Of a DNA stretch of 44,108 nucleotides, positions 15,878-24,471 are shown in pieces. The first letter of the stretch is position 1, and each line of letters starts with the position of its first letter. The notes below the pieces were generated by a model. The model had not been told where the DNA came from. It searched no databases and saw only the letters and a program-made list of their open reading frames with translations. This stretch comes from HB2-32-21 sp040235495 (GTDB taxonomy: Bacteria; Pseudomonadota; Gammaproteobacteria; Pseudomonadales; Porticoccaceae): the NCBI GenBank assembly GCA_040235495.1, contig JBECKV010000167.1, positions 1 to 44,108 on the forward strand, written 5' to 3'. The position numbers were made by a program, and so were the translations under genes.

Positions 15878-17677
15878 ATGAACGACACCACCACGCAATC
15901 ACCCTGTCTGGCCATCCTGCCATTTCGAAACCTGTCCAGCGCCACGGATAACGACTATTTTTCCATCGGCTTTATCATGGATCTGACGACCGAATTGTGC
16001 CGCTTCGCCAACCTGCAGGTCATCTCACCCACAACCGCGCTCGCCCTCTCCACCACCGGCGGTGATATCCACGAGGCCGCCGATAAGCTGGGTATCGACT
16101 ATACCCTGTCAGGTGGCATTCGGCGCCGGGGCGATACCCTGCGCATCAATACCGAGCTGACCGAAATAAAAAGTAAGCAGGTCATCTGGGCCGAGCGCTA
16201 CGAGATGCCCACGGCGGCAATTTTCGATCTCCAGGATGACATTATTAGCCAGGTCACCAGCACCCTGTCGGTCTCCATCGAAAATTCCCGTCTGCGGGCG
16301 CTTCGGCACAAACCGGCCTCGGACATCGCCGCCTATGATTACTGGCTGAAGGGCTTTGCCGCCTTGCAACAGGGCTCCATCACGTCTGACGAGCAGGCCA
16401 GGGGGTTTTTTCAGCAGGCGCTGGACATAGACAGCCACTACGCACGAGCCTACGTGGGATTGTCCTTATCCTATTTCAATGAATGGAGCTGTCAGCACTG
16501 GGAAAAGTGGGATGAAAACGAAGAACAGGCGTATCAATACGCTTTGCTGGCCAGTCGGCTGGATGAGAACGACCCCCTGCCCCAGTTGGTGCTCGGCAAA
16601 ATACTGCTGTACCGGCGCGAATACGAGCGCTCGGAGTCCTATCTGGAGTGCGCACTCCAGCTGAATCCCAACGACACCCATTGCCTGATTCAGATCGCCA
16701 TGTGCTTTGCCTATCTCGGTCGCCGCGAGGAAGCGATGACCCTGGTGGAAAAGGTGTTCCGGCTTAACCCCCATTGCGAGGCCTGGTACTACGCGTTCGC
16801 CGCGCTGCCCTACTTTCTGGGCCAATGCCACCATCGGGCCCTCGACCTGGTGGCCCGCGCCGAGGGAGTCAGCTTTGTGGACATACCCGCCTATGTCGCC
16901 TGCGCCCATATGGCCTGTGGCGATACCCACGAAGCGAGACGTTTTCTTGAGCAGTTCAAGCTCAACTTCCGGGAGAAAATCATCTATGGCCGGCAACCGG
17001 AAGAAGGCGAAACGCTACGCTGGTTTTTGCATGTCAACCCCTTCAGAAAGCAGGAAGACATTGCTTTGCTGACCGATTATCTGGTCAAAGCGGGTCTGGA
17101 TGCGCCCACAACCGAGCCACGTTCAGTCACAGTGTTCGCGGCTGATACCTCGACCACTCCGGTTTTTCAAAGTGAGGGCGATACCTGGCGGATTGGCTAT
17201 CAGGGGAAAACCGTACATCTGAAACGCGTCAAGGGCTTTTTCGATATCGCCCGCATGCTCACCAAACCCGACCACGAGTTTCATTGCAGTGACCTGATGG
17301 GCTTACCCATTACCGACAGCGAAGACACGGCCATCGATGCTCAGGCGCGCGCCACATACAAGCAGCGTATTCTCGAACTGCAGGAAGAACTGGAAGAAGC
17401 CGAGGAACTCAATGACATCGGTCGTGCCGAATTATTGAGAGAAGAGCTTGACCAATTGATTGATCATCTTGCCCAGGCCACCGGCCTGGGTGGCAAAAGC
17501 CGAAAACTGTCAGCACCCTCAGACAAAGCCCGCGCGGCGGTCACCTGGCGCATTCGTCACGCCATACTGAAAATGGAATCGGCGCACCCGGAACTGGGGC
17601 GCCACCTGCAAAACTCCATCAAAACTGGAATTTATTGCAGTTACTCACCCGAAACAACCATTCGCTGGCGTACTTGA
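15878..17677 (+). CDS. TolB-like/TPR protein with a C-terminal regulator-type module
   Basis: The 599-residue protein has no signal peptide or membrane segment. Residues ~8-130 form the TolB-like domain often found after adenylate cyclase or winged-helix domains (CLAILPFRNLS, DLTTELCRF, YTLSGGIRRRGDTLRINTEL). Residues ~150-370 are TPR-like helical repeats (QALDIDSHYARAYVGLSLS, ALQLNPNDTHCLIQIA). From W437 to the end comes a module opening WRIGYQGKTVHLKRVKGFFD. It continues with a LQEELEEAEELNDIGRAELL coiled coil and ends HPELGRHLQNSI...YSPETTIRW. From memory this tail closes large LuxR/ATPase or TPR regulators of actinobacteria. No cyclase, kinase or DNA-binding domain is present. Function unknown. 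Confidence 0.78.
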   Translation: MNDTTTQSPCLAILPFRNLSSATDNDYFSIGFIMDLTTELCRFANLQVISPTTALALSTTGGDIHEAADKLGIDYTLSGGIRRRGDTLRINTELTEIKSKQVIWAERYEMPTAAIFDLQDDIISQVTSTLSVSIENSRLRALRHKPASDIAAYDYWLKGFAALQQGSITSDEQARGFFQQALDIDSHYARAYVGLSLSYFNEWSCQHWEKWDENEEQAYQYALLASRLDENDPLPQLVLGKILLYRREYERSESYLECALQLNPNDTHCLIQIAMCFAYLGRREEAMTLVEKVFRLNPHCEAWYYAFAALPYFLGQCHHRALDLVARAEGVSFVDIPAYVACAHMACGDTHEARRFLEQFKLNFREKIIYGRQPEEGETLRWFLHVNPFRKQEDIALLTDYLVKAGLDAPTTEPRSVTVFAADTSTTPVFQSEGDTWRIGYQGKTVHLKRVKGFFDIARMLTKPDHEFHCSDLMGLPITDSEDTAIDAQARATYKQRILELQEELEEAEELNDIGRAELLREELDQLIDHLAQATGLGGKSRKLSAPSDKARAAVTWRIRHAILKMESAHPELGRHLQNSIKTGIYCSYSPETTIRWRT

Positions 17678-17875
17678 GCGCCTCACTAGTTAGCGGTTAT
17701 TCGAAATCCGACCATTTATCACGGCCTGTTCTGGCCATTCCTTAGGACAAACGAAAGGCCACGGGCAGTTCTCTCCGTTAACGCCAGGGCCGGGCCGGCT
17801 ACCAACACCCTCGGTTTAATCCCTCCCTTCGCAAGGAAAATTCTTCCACCCCCGAATTCACGCTTAATATTTTCA

Positions 17876-17888
17876 CTTACGTTGTAAG
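17876..17888. promoter_or_regulatory. Palindrome, possible operator
   Basis: CTTAC-GTT-GTAAG is a perfect inverted repeat in the 269-bp gap before the small membrane peptide. A further CTTACG occurs about ten bases downstream. It could be a repressor site or an mRNA hairpin. Confidence 0.35.
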
Positions 17889-17946
17889 GGGGAAACTTAC
17901 GCCTGTCTGGTCACCAGCAAAGCTTTTCTTGGCACGGAGGACAAAC

Positions 17947-18123
17947 ATGTTGGCAAAAAAGCTCAAACAACGCCCGGCGAACTTGCTCAGCGGTGTCACA
18001 TTATTGGCACTAGCGTTTATTTTCGCGGGCGTATACGTAAGGCCGGATAACGATGCGCATCACCCAACAGGAAGCATGACAAAGGAATCCCGCCCACTTA
18101 TTCAGCAACCGTCATGCTTTTGA
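17947..18123 (+). CDS. 58-residue single-span membrane peptide
   Basis: An ATG at 17947 follows GGAGG with six spacer bases. The peptide has a basic N-terminus (MLAKKLKQR), one hydrophobic span (LLSGVTLLALAFIFAGVYV, about residues 14-32) and a polar tail ending in Cys-Phe. It could be a membrane-anchored peptide or have an uncleaved signal. I recognise no family. It ends 41 bp before the homocysteine methyltransferase gene, which has its own ribosome-binding site, so the two may be co-transcribed. Confidence 0.5.
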   Translation: MLAKKLKQRPANLLSGVTLLALAFIFAGVYVRPDNDAHHPTGSMTKESRPLIQQPSCF

Positions 18124-18164
18124 TTGCCAGGCACTGACACAAGTCAACTCAACGGAGCACAACC

Positions 18165-19112
18165 ATGAGCAAATATCGCAACAACCTGCCCCAATTGGCC
18201 GGCGACAAACTTTTTATCACCGATGGCGGCCTGGAAACCACTCTGATCTTTATCCATAACTATAAATTACCGGAGTTCGCGGCGTTCGTGTTGCTGGATG
18301 ATCCGCAAGGGCCAGAGATTTTCAAAAGCTATCTCCAGCCCTATTTGCAGGCCGCGCACGATAATCGATACGGCTTCGTGCTGGAGTCACTCACCTGGCG
18401 CGCCAACCCCGACAGGACGACCAAACTCGGTTATTCAACCGAACAGTTCGTCGACATCAACAAACGCGCTATCAAATTGCTGGAAGATATTCGGCTCCGC
18501 CACGAAAGCCAGGACTCGCCGATGGTAATCAGCGGCTGCGTCGGCCCTAGAGGCGATGGCTATGTGCCTTCCTTGCGTATGACCAGCGGCGATGCCGAGC
18601 AATATCACGCCCAGCAAATAAGGGTCTTGCGCGATACCGCCGCCGACATGATTTGCGCCATGACCCTGAACTACCCGGAAGAAGCGATCGGCATAGTTCG
18701 CGCGGCCCGCGCGGCCGCCATGCCGGTTGCAATCTCCTTCACTGTCGAACTCGACGGCACCCTGCCCAGCGGCCATTCGCTGGGGGAAGCAATCCATACA
18801 GTCGATGCCGCCACCAACGCGGCGCCGGCCTATTACATGATCAACTGCGCCCACCCAACGCATTTTGATGCCGTGCTCGCGGCGGCGGCAGGAGCGCCTT
18901 GGCTCAATCGCATCAGAGGTATTCGCGGCAATGCGTCAACCCTGAGTCACGAGGCACTGGACGAATCCACTGAACTGGACGACGGCAATCCCGCCGAGTT
19001 CGGGCGACAAAGCCAGGCATTATTCGGCTACCTGCCTAACCTGGCGGTGTTGGGTGGTTGCTGCGGCACCGACCACCGGCACATTGAGGCGATTTGCGCG
19101 GCGACCAGATAA
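18165..19112 (+). CDS. Homocysteine S-methyltransferase family protein
   Basis: The 315-residue cytoplasmic protein is expected to move a methyl group from a donor such as S-methylmethionine or a betaine to a thiol such as homocysteine. The N-terminal FITDGGLETTL and the three zinc-binding cysteines C228 (INCAHP), C299 and C300 (GGCCGTD) are all present. Length matches the MmuM/BHMT-like family. GGAGCACAACC precedes the ATG. I looked for a SAM riboswitch upstream and saw none. The methyl donor cannot be read from the sequence. Confidence 0.9.
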   Translation: MSKYRNNLPQLAGDKLFITDGGLETTLIFIHNYKLPEFAAFVLLDDPQGPEIFKSYLQPYLQAAHDNRYGFVLESLTWRANPDRTTKLGYSTEQFVDINKRAIKLLEDIRLRHESQDSPMVISGCVGPRGDGYVPSLRMTSGDAEQYHAQQIRVLRDTAADMICAMTLNYPEEAIGIVRAARAAAMPVAISFTVELDGTLPSGHSLGEAIHTVDAATNAAPAYYMINCAHPTHFDAVLAAAAGAPWLNRIRGIRGNASTLSHEALDESTELDDGNPAEFGRQSQALFGYLPNLAVLGGCCGTDHRHIEAICAATR

Positions 19113-19145
19113 TTTCAGGTAATGCACAAACAGCATCGTCAAAAT

Positions 19146-19180
19146 GCTGAAGGCCGGCAATTAGATTGTCGGCCTTCAGC
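19146..19180. terminator. Bidirectional hairpin between convergent genes
   Basis: GCTGAAGGCCG and CGGCCTTCAGC are perfect 11-bp arms. Inside them CAAT/ATTG extends the stem, leaving a TAG loop. It lies between the convergent methyltransferase and ArsR genes. T-tracts are short, so termination may be partial. Confidence 0.65.
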
Positions 19181-19250
19181 TCTACCCGTTTCATCCAACT
19201 TCCGAGTTTTTCCACCACTACGCGGTACTCACCCTGACCAATATCCAACC

Positions 19251-19574
19251 TCAGTGAGCCGCGCTTTCACCGCAGCTCGAGTCACTGCAATACAGTTCGT
19301 ACAGCAGTGACACCACGGCACCCACCTCCCTGCCGAGCAGTGAGTAATAAACTGTCTGCGCCTCCCTTCTGGTGGCGACCACGCCCTCATGGCGCATCCT
19401 GGCAAGGTGTTGGGACAGCGGTGACTGGGGAATGCCGATTTTCTCACTCAGCTCACTGACCGAACGCTCTCCCTGCTTTAACTCACACAAAATCATCATG
19501 CGATGAGGGTGACTTAACAACTTCATCAAGCCCGCCGCCTGCGCGGCATTTTCTCGCATTAACTCCAAATCCAT
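19251..19574 (-). CDS. ArsR-family persulfide-type sensor repressor (BigR/SqrR/YgaV-like)
   Basis: The 107-residue winged-helix protein has the DNA-recognition region SVSELSEKIGIPQSPLSQHLARM followed by YYSL. C30 (MMILCEL) and C96 (LYELYC) are placed like the two cysteines that form a tetrasulfide or disulfide in BigR and SqrR, with an extra C101 near the end. Such repressors leave DNA when sulfide or persulfide rises. It is divergent from soxC across 110 bp, which strongly suggests that it controls the sox genes and perhaps the yeeE-type genes. Classical metal-binding motifs of ArsR or CadC are absent. AGGAG precedes the ATG. Confidence 0.88.
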   Translation of the reverse strand: MDLELMRENAAQAAGLMKLLSHPHRMMILCELKQGERSVSELSEKIGIPQSPLSQHLARMRHEGVVATRREAQTVYYSLLGREVGAVVSLLYELYCSDSSCGESAAH

Positions 19575-19619
19575 CCCATGCTCCTGTTACCAAGCTGCAA
19601 AAATAATTGCAATCAACCC

Positions 19620-19650
19620 TTGTTATGTTAGTTTCTTTTAATATACTAAC
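19620..19650 (+). promoter_or_regulatory. soxC promoter overlapped by an inverted repeat (candidate repressor operator)
   Basis: TTGTTA (19620-19625), 16 bp, then TATACT (19642-19647) form a good promoter. The inverted repeat GTTAGT (19627-19632) and ACTAAC (19645-19650), with a 12-bp spacer, sits across it. A repressor bound there would block RNA polymerase. Parts of it (TTATGTTA and AATATACTAAC) recur in the yeeE-type promoter. Confidence 0.55.
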
Positions 19651-19684
19651 TATAAAATTAAGGCGATAATTTATAGACAGGTGG

Positions 19685-21013
19685 ATGATGAGTCAACGGG
19701 ACAAGAACCAAGCCTTAGAGCGTTTGGGTCTAGCCATAAAACAGTCGAGCGAAAAGCTACCCCGGATAGAACGGCGCAATTTCCTCAAAAAAGGCCTGGG
19801 ACTCGCCGGTGCGGTCGCTGCTGGCGGTCTTGCCAGTGGCGCCAGCATGGCTAGCGATGGCAAACCGCCGAATGTTCCTTCGTGGACCAAAAGTCTGGGG
19901 CCGGGCGTATTGACCAAGCCCTACGGTGAACCTTCAAGGCACGAAGCCCATGTTCAAAGACGTACGGTGGACTGGCTGACAGCCGACCGTATTGCATCGA
20001 TCAGTTTTACGCCCCTGGGCGATCTCAAGGGCATTATCACCCCCAGCGGCGTGGTCTTTGAGCGCTACCACGCAGGCCTGCCCGCGATCGACCCCCGGCA
20101 GCATTACCTGATGATCCACGGCAAGGTGAAACGCCCGATCATCCTGAGCATGGACGAGTTGATGCGCTTTCCCTCGGTCAGTGTCATACGCTTCCTCGAA
20201 TGCCCCGCCAACGGCGGCATGGAATGGCGCGGGGCGCAGATGGATCGCGTGCAATTTACCCATGGAATGCTGTCCTGTTGCGAATGGACCGGGGTGCTGC
20301 TGTCGACTCTGCTGGAGGAGGTCGGCCTGGAGCAAGATGCCCGCTGGATTCTGGCCGAAGGCGCCGATGGCGCCCACATGAGCCGCAGTATTCCCATCGA
20401 GAAAGCCCTTGATGACGCCATGATTGTCTATGCCCAGAACGGTGAGGCGCTGCGGCCGGAACAGGGTTACCCGGTCCGCCTGCTCAATCCGGGCTGGGAG
20501 GGCAATACCAGTATTAAATGGCTGCGCCGTCTGGAAGTGGGCGACAAACCCTGGCACCACCGGGAAGAGACCTCCAAATACACCGACCTGATGGCCGACG
20601 GTAGCGCCCGGGAGTTTACTTTCGTGCAGGAGTGCAACTCCGTAGTCACCTATCCCTGTCCGGAAAAGCCTTTGGCCAAACCGGGCAAGTATTTCGTCGA
20701 AGGTTTGGCCTGGTCGGGTCGCGGTCGCATCCGCCATGTGGACGTTTCCTTCGACGGCGGCGTATCCTGGCGGGAGGCACGCTTTACCAGCGAAGTTTTT
20801 CCGCGCTCCCTGACCCGCTTCGGCCTGGAATGGCACTGGGATGGCTCCCCGGCGTTGATCCAGAGCCGGGCGGTGGACGACACCGGCTACGTACAACCCA
20901 CCCTCAACCAGTTGAGGGCAGTACGGGGCACAAACTCCATCTATCACAAGAACAGCATCCACACCTGGAAAGTGTCATCAAACGGAGCGGTCGGCAATGT
21001 CCAGATTTCCTGA
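19685..21013 (+). CDS. soxC: SoxC, molybdenum subunit of sulfane dehydrogenase SoxCD
   Basis: The 442-residue protein belongs to the sulfite oxidase family. A twin-arginine signal (ERRNFLKKGLGLAGAVAAGG) exports it folded to the periplasm. The Moco-ligating cysteine is C173 in FLECPANGG. The C-terminal dimerisation domain contains RGRIRHVDVSFDGGVSW. With SoxD it oxidises the sulfane sulfur still bound to SoxY after the first steps, releasing six electrons. It opens the sox operon and overlaps soxD by 17 nt. Two adjacent ATGs at 19685 and 19688 are equally possible starts. Confidence 0.96.
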   Translation: MMSQRDKNQALERLGLAIKQSSEKLPRIERRNFLKKGLGLAGAVAAGGLASGASMASDGKPPNVPSWTKSLGPGVLTKPYGEPSRHEAHVQRRTVDWLTADRIASISFTPLGDLKGIITPSGVVFERYHAGLPAIDPRQHYLMIHGKVKRPIILSMDELMRFPSVSVIRFLECPANGGMEWRGAQMDRVQFTHGMLSCCEWTGVLLSTLLEEVGLEQDARWILAEGADGAHMSRSIPIEKALDDAMIVYAQNGEALRPEQGYPVRLLNPGWEGNTSIKWLRRLEVGDKPWHHREETSKYTDLMADGSAREFTFVQECNSVVTYPCPEKPLAKPGKYFVEGLAWSGRGRIRHVDVSFDGGVSWREARFTSEVFPRSLTRFGLEWHWDGSPALIQSRAVDDTGYVQPTLNQLRAVRGTNSIYHKNSIHTWKVSSNGAVGNVQIS

Positions 21014-22007
21014 CACCGTCCTCTCCTGCGTGCTTTCCTGCGTGGCCCTGGTCGCCGCTTTCGTACTGAGCGCATGCGCGCCTGAGAAAGCCGAAGAAAA
21101 AATAACCGTAGCGGCGGAAAAAAGCGCTTCGCCACTGGCGGCCTATGCTGGCTCCAGCATCGGCTACTACGGTTACGGCAGCGACGCCACGCCGGCACAG
21201 ATCGCCGGTTGGGATATCGACGTGCGCCCCGATGGCCTGGGCCTGCCCGAGGGCAGCGGCTCCGTGGCAGACGGAGAGTTCCTTTACGACGAAAAATGCG
21301 CCCATTGCCATGGCGCGTTTGGGGAGGGCGCGGGCCGCTATCCGGCCCTGGCTGGCGGCCAGGGCAGCCTGCGGGACGCCCGACCCAATAAAACCGTGGG
21401 CAGTTACTGGGGCCACGCCAGCACCCTGTATGACTATGTTTACCGGGCCATGCCATTTACCGAGCCCGAGTCCCTGAGCCCGGACGAAACCTACGCCCTC
21501 ACCGCCTACGTCCTGTATTTGAATGATCTGGTGGAGGATGACTTTGTCCTCGGCAAGGAAAACTTCACTACTGTTACCCTGCCCAATCACGGTAATTTCA
21601 CCCCGGATCCGCGACCCGACACCAACAACACGCGGTGCATGGAAAACTGCCGGGACCCCAACAGCATCACTATTACCTCCGAGGTCGAAAGCACGGTGAT
21701 TGCAGCGGCAACGACGGATGACGTGCAAGCCAAAACGGCTCAGGTGGAGCCAGAAACCCCCGGCCAGACTGTCTATCGGCAGTATTGTGGTATCTGCCAT
21801 GCCGCCGGCGTCGCCGGCGCACCCCGCGTGGGAGACAGTGCGGCATGGCGGGCGCGTCTCGAAAAAGGCCTGGAGGCAATGGTTAAAAACGCTATCCAGG
21901 GCACCAGCTCCGAAAACGGCATCATGCCGCCCAAGGGTGGCTTCACGCAATTGAGCGACGAACAGGTAGGCGAAGCCGTCAGACACATGGTGGAGGCTTC
22001 CCAATGA
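20997..22007 (+). CDS. soxD: SoxD, dihaem cytochrome c subunit of SoxCD
   Basis: The 336-residue periplasmic cytochrome has two haem-binding sites, CAHCH at 101-105 and CGICH at 264-268. This matches dihaem SoxD. The N-terminus has a hydrophobic signal ending in VLSAC, a lipobox-like site that may anchor it as a lipoprotein. SoxD passes electrons from SoxC to the respiratory chain. The gene starts inside the end of soxC and its TGA overlaps the soxX start (ATGA), so the three are translationally coupled. The middle segment TRCMENCRDPNS carries extra cysteines. Confidence 0.95.
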   Translation: MSRFPDTVLSCVLSCVALVAAFVLSACAPEKAEEKITVAAEKSASPLAAYAGSSIGYYGYGSDATPAQIAGWDIDVRPDGLGLPEGSGSVADGEFLYDEKCAHCHGAFGEGAGRYPALAGGQGSLRDARPNKTVGSYWGHASTLYDYVYRAMPFTEPESLSPDETYALTAYVLYLNDLVEDDFVLGKENFTTVTLPNHGNFTPDPRPDTNNTRCMENCRDPNSITITSEVESTVIAAATTDDVQAKTAQVEPETPGQTVYRQYCGICHAAGVAGAPRVGDSAAWRARLEKGLEAMVKNAIQGTSSENGIMPPKGGFTQLSDEQVGEAVRHMVEASQ

Positions 22008-22354
22008 AAAAAAATCTCATTTTGCCCGCTCTGCTTGGTATCTCGCTGACTGGCGCCGTTCTTCCCGGGACTGCGCAAGCCACTGATCTCGAACGAGGCA
22101 AGGCCCTGGTCTTTGACCGTGACGTGGGCAACTGCCTGGCCTGCCACGCCATCGATGATGGCGAACTGCCGGGCAATAGCGGTCCGCCACTGATACAGAT
22201 GAAGCTGCGCTTTCCCGATCGGGCCGTGCTGCGCGAACAGATCCATGACGCCCGCATCCGTAACCCCAATACCGTGATGCCGCCCTACGGCGCCCACGGC
22301 ATTCTCAGTAGCGAGGAAATGGATCTGGTAGTGGACTACCTGCTGACCCTGTAA
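22004..22354 (+). CDS. soxX: SoxX, monohaem cytochrome c of the SoxXA complex
   Basis: The 116-residue precursor has a cleavable signal peptide (ALLGISLTGAVLPGTAQA). The single haem motif is CLACH at 44-48, and a later NTVMPPYG supplies the methionine axial ligand. With SoxA it catalyses oxidative attachment of thiosulfate to the SoxY cysteine. It overlaps soxD by four bases and has GGAGG upstream. Length is at the short end for SoxX. Confidence 0.95.
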   Translation: MKKNLILPALLGISLTGAVLPGTAQATDLERGKALVFDRDVGNCLACHAIDDGELPGNSGPPLIQMKLRFPDRAVLREQIHDARIRNPNTVMPPYGAHGILSSEEMDLVVDYLLTL

Positions 22355-22393
22355 ACGCAACCCGGAAGACAACCTGCAACAACGAGGTAGACG

Positions 22394-22837
22394 ATGACTA
22401 TGAACCGACGACAATATCTGGGCGGCATGCTCGCCCTGTTCGGCGCGGCCCTGCTGCCGGGCCGCCTGCTGGCCAGCAGTGGCGCGTTTAAAGCCACCAG
22501 CACCAAGGACGTGTTGGACGAACTGTTCCCCGGCATGGCGGTGGAGGAGAGTGATGCTGTCAATCTGCGCACTCCGGATATCGCAGAGAACGGCGCCGTG
22601 GTGCCGGTGACCGTATCCACTGATCTGGCCGATGCGCAGAGCATCAGCCTGATCGTCGATGCCAACCCCAACCCCCTTTCCGCCAGCTTCGAACTGACCC
22701 CCGATGCCGTGGCCGAGGTATCGTTCCGGGTCAAGATGGGTAAAAGCTCGACGGTTCGCGCCCTGGTTAAAACCTCCGACAGGGTTTATATGGCAAGCCG
22801 CGAGGTCAAAGTCACCATCGGTGGCTGTGGCGGTTGA
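22394..22837 (+). CDS. soxY: SoxY, sulfur-carrier subunit
   Basis: The 147-residue carrier has a Tat-like N-terminus (MNRRQYLGGMLALFGAALLPG). It ends with the swinging-arm motif GGCGG (143-147), whose C145 holds thiosulfate-derived sulfur during the cycle. FPGMAVEES and VVPVTVSTDL fit the SoxY domain. A second start two codons later is possible. soxZ follows after 17 bp. Confidence 0.96.
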   Translation: MTMNRRQYLGGMLALFGAALLPGRLLASSGAFKATSTKDVLDELFPGMAVEESDAVNLRTPDIAENGAVVPVTVSTDLADAQSISLIVDANPNPLSASFELTPDAVAEVSFRVKMGKSSTVRALVKTSDRVYMASREVKVTIGGCGG

Positions 22838-22854
22838 TTAAAGGAGAAACAGAC

Positions 22855-23166
22855 ATGGCAGCAGATGTGAAAATTCGCGGCAATCTGAAGGACACGACCG
22901 CCACCATCAAGTTACTGATACCCCACCCCATGGAGACCGGCACCCGGCGGGACGCCGACGGCCATCTCATCCCGGCCAAGTACATCCAAAGCGTTACCCT
23001 TGAAAAGAACGGGCAACTGGTGATGAAAGGCAACTGGGGACCCTCGGTGTCGAAGGATCCCTACCTGTCCTTGCAGATCAAAAACTGTGCCGCGGGTGAC
23101 GTTATCAAAGTCGACTGGGTGGACAACACCGGGGAAAGCGGTACCGGCGAACTGACGCTGAAATAA
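22855..23166 (+). CDS. soxZ: SoxZ, partner of SoxY
   Basis: The 103-residue protein forms the SoxYZ heterodimer and, as usual, has no signal peptide of its own, travelling with SoxY. Family segments are IKLLIPHPMETGTRRDADG and AKYIQSVTLEKNG, and it ends with a strand in GTGELTLK. The frame is open to 22834, but the ATG at 22855 follows AAAGGAG and matches the family start. Confidence 0.95.
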   Translation: MAADVKIRGNLKDTTATIKLLIPHPMETGTRRDADGHLIPAKYIQSVTLEKNGQLVMKGNWGPSVSKDPYLSLQIKNCAAGDVIKVDWVDNTGESGTGELTLK

Positions 23167-23207
23167 CGCCAATCAAGTCCGCAATCATCATTGACGGGGG
23201 GTTATCC

Positions 23208-24050
23208 ATGATTCGCAAGCCTGGCTTTATCGCACTGTATACAGGGCTGATGGCTTTGACGGTGTGCTTCACGGCCCTTGCCAGTGGCGTGCCGGCGGAA
23301 GACCGGGAGGCCATGCGGGCCTTTTATCAAAAACGTTTTCCCGCGGTTGAACTGAGCGCCCACCAGGATGGAGTCTACGCCTTTGACCAGAACGCCAGGG
23401 AGCAGTGGCTGGAGCTGGAAGATTTTCCGCCCTATGAAGTCGACGTCGACGAGGGCAAGGAACTGTTTAACGGCTCACTGGCCGACGGCGGCAACTACAG
23501 TGACTGTTTTGGCGATGGCGCGGTTAAAAACCGCTATCCCCGCTTCGATGAAAGTCGTGGTGAAGTCATTACCCTGGAACTGGCCATCAACGACTGCCGC
23601 AAGGCCCACGGCAGCGCACCCCTGTCCTACAGGAGTGCGGAGCTGCTTCGCCTGAGCGCCTTTATCGCCTGGCAGTCCAGGGGCCAGACCATCGCCGTCG
23701 CGGAGCCGGAAAGCCCGGGCGCCCTGGCCGCCTACAACGAGGGCAAGCGTTTCTACACTACCCGGCGGGGGCAACTGAACTTCGCCTGCACCAGCTGCCA
23801 TGTGCAACTGGCGGGCAACCGCCTGCGCGCCGAGTACCTCGGCGCTTCCCTGGGTCACGTCAGCCATTGGCCCGCCTACCGTCTCAAATGGCAGGAGTTG
23901 GGCAGCCTGCATCGGCGTTTCGCCCGCTGCAACGAGCAGGTGGGCGCGGAGCCCTTTGCCCAGCAGAGTCCGGAATACCGCAATCTTGAATACTTTCTCT
24001 CCTATATCAGTAATGGCCTGACCTGGAACGGACCGGCGATACGCAAGTAA
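23208..24050 (+). CDS. soxA: SoxA, cytochrome c of the SoxXA complex (monohaem type)
   Basis: The 280-residue periplasmic protein has a signal peptide ending near TALASG. The catalytic haem motif is CTSCH (194-198), and C241 in ARCNEQVGAEPF is the cysteine that becomes the persulfide axial ligand. In the N-terminal cytochrome-like domain the haem site is gone: C100 sits in CFGDG, and another cysteine (INDC) about 30 residues later may form a disulfide. This is the monohaem SoxA type. GGGGGG lies before the ATG. Confidence 0.95.
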   Translation: MIRKPGFIALYTGLMALTVCFTALASGVPAEDREAMRAFYQKRFPAVELSAHQDGVYAFDQNAREQWLELEDFPPYEVDVDEGKELFNGSLADGGNYSDCFGDGAVKNRYPRFDESRGEVITLELAINDCRKAHGSAPLSYRSAELLRLSAFIAWQSRGQTIAVAEPESPGALAAYNEGKRFYTTRRGQLNFACTSCHVQLAGNRLRAEYLGASLGHVSHWPAYRLKWQELGSLHRRFARCNEQVGAEPFAQQSPEYRNLEYFLSYISNGLTWNGPAIRK

Positions 24051-24097
24051 CACACCCCCGGGGAAACCGGCAGGTGACGGCAGCGGAATTTAAAGCG

Positions 24098-24469
24098 ATG
24101 AACACAAACAACCTTTCTTTCAAGCTAAAAGTCATTGCCTTACTGGCGGCCGGTCTGCTGACCTCGGCCTGCTCGGAAAAAAGACCACCCACCGCATCGG
24201 CGCCCGAAGCCCAAGCCTGGCAGGCCGTCGAGCGCGCGCGCGAACAATACGAAGCATCCAAAACCGCCGGGCACGCCTGGATCAAAACCGGCAAACTATT
24301 GACAGGAGCCAGCGAGGCCCTGGAAGCGGGAAACTTCCCGGCAGCGCTATCACTGGCCCAGCAGGCTGAAACACTGGCGCAGGCCTCCCTGGCCCAGGCA
24401 AAAGCCGAACAGGAGGCCTGGCGTCAGCGACTACCGAAACCACCCGTCCAAAAGCAGGATGGGAAGTAG
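24098..24469 (+). CDS. Small lipoprotein resembling SoxXA-binding protein (SoxK/SAXB)
   Basis: The 123-residue protein has a lipoprotein signal ending LLTSAC (C25). The mature part is an alanine-rich helical stretch (EAQAWQAVERAREQYEAS, ALEAGNFPAALSLAQQAETL) with no haem motif. Its place between soxA and soxB matches the SoxXA-binding protein that speeds up SoxXA in some bacteria. The frame is open from a GTG at 24074, but the ATG at 24098 gives a normal signal peptide. The SoxK identity rests on position and composition. Confidence 0.65.
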   Translation: MNTNNLSFKLKVIALLAAGLLTSACSEKRPPTASAPEAQAWQAVERAREQYEASKTAGHAWIKTGKLLTGASEALEAGNFPAALSLAQQAETLAQASLAQAKAEQEAWRQRLPKPPVQKQDGK

Positions 24470-24471
24470 CA

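Noticed and set aside
17678..17946. Possible SAM or other riboswitch before the homocysteine methyltransferase region
   Set aside because: I looked for SAM-type paired elements and a terminator or anti-terminator and found only the short palindrome.
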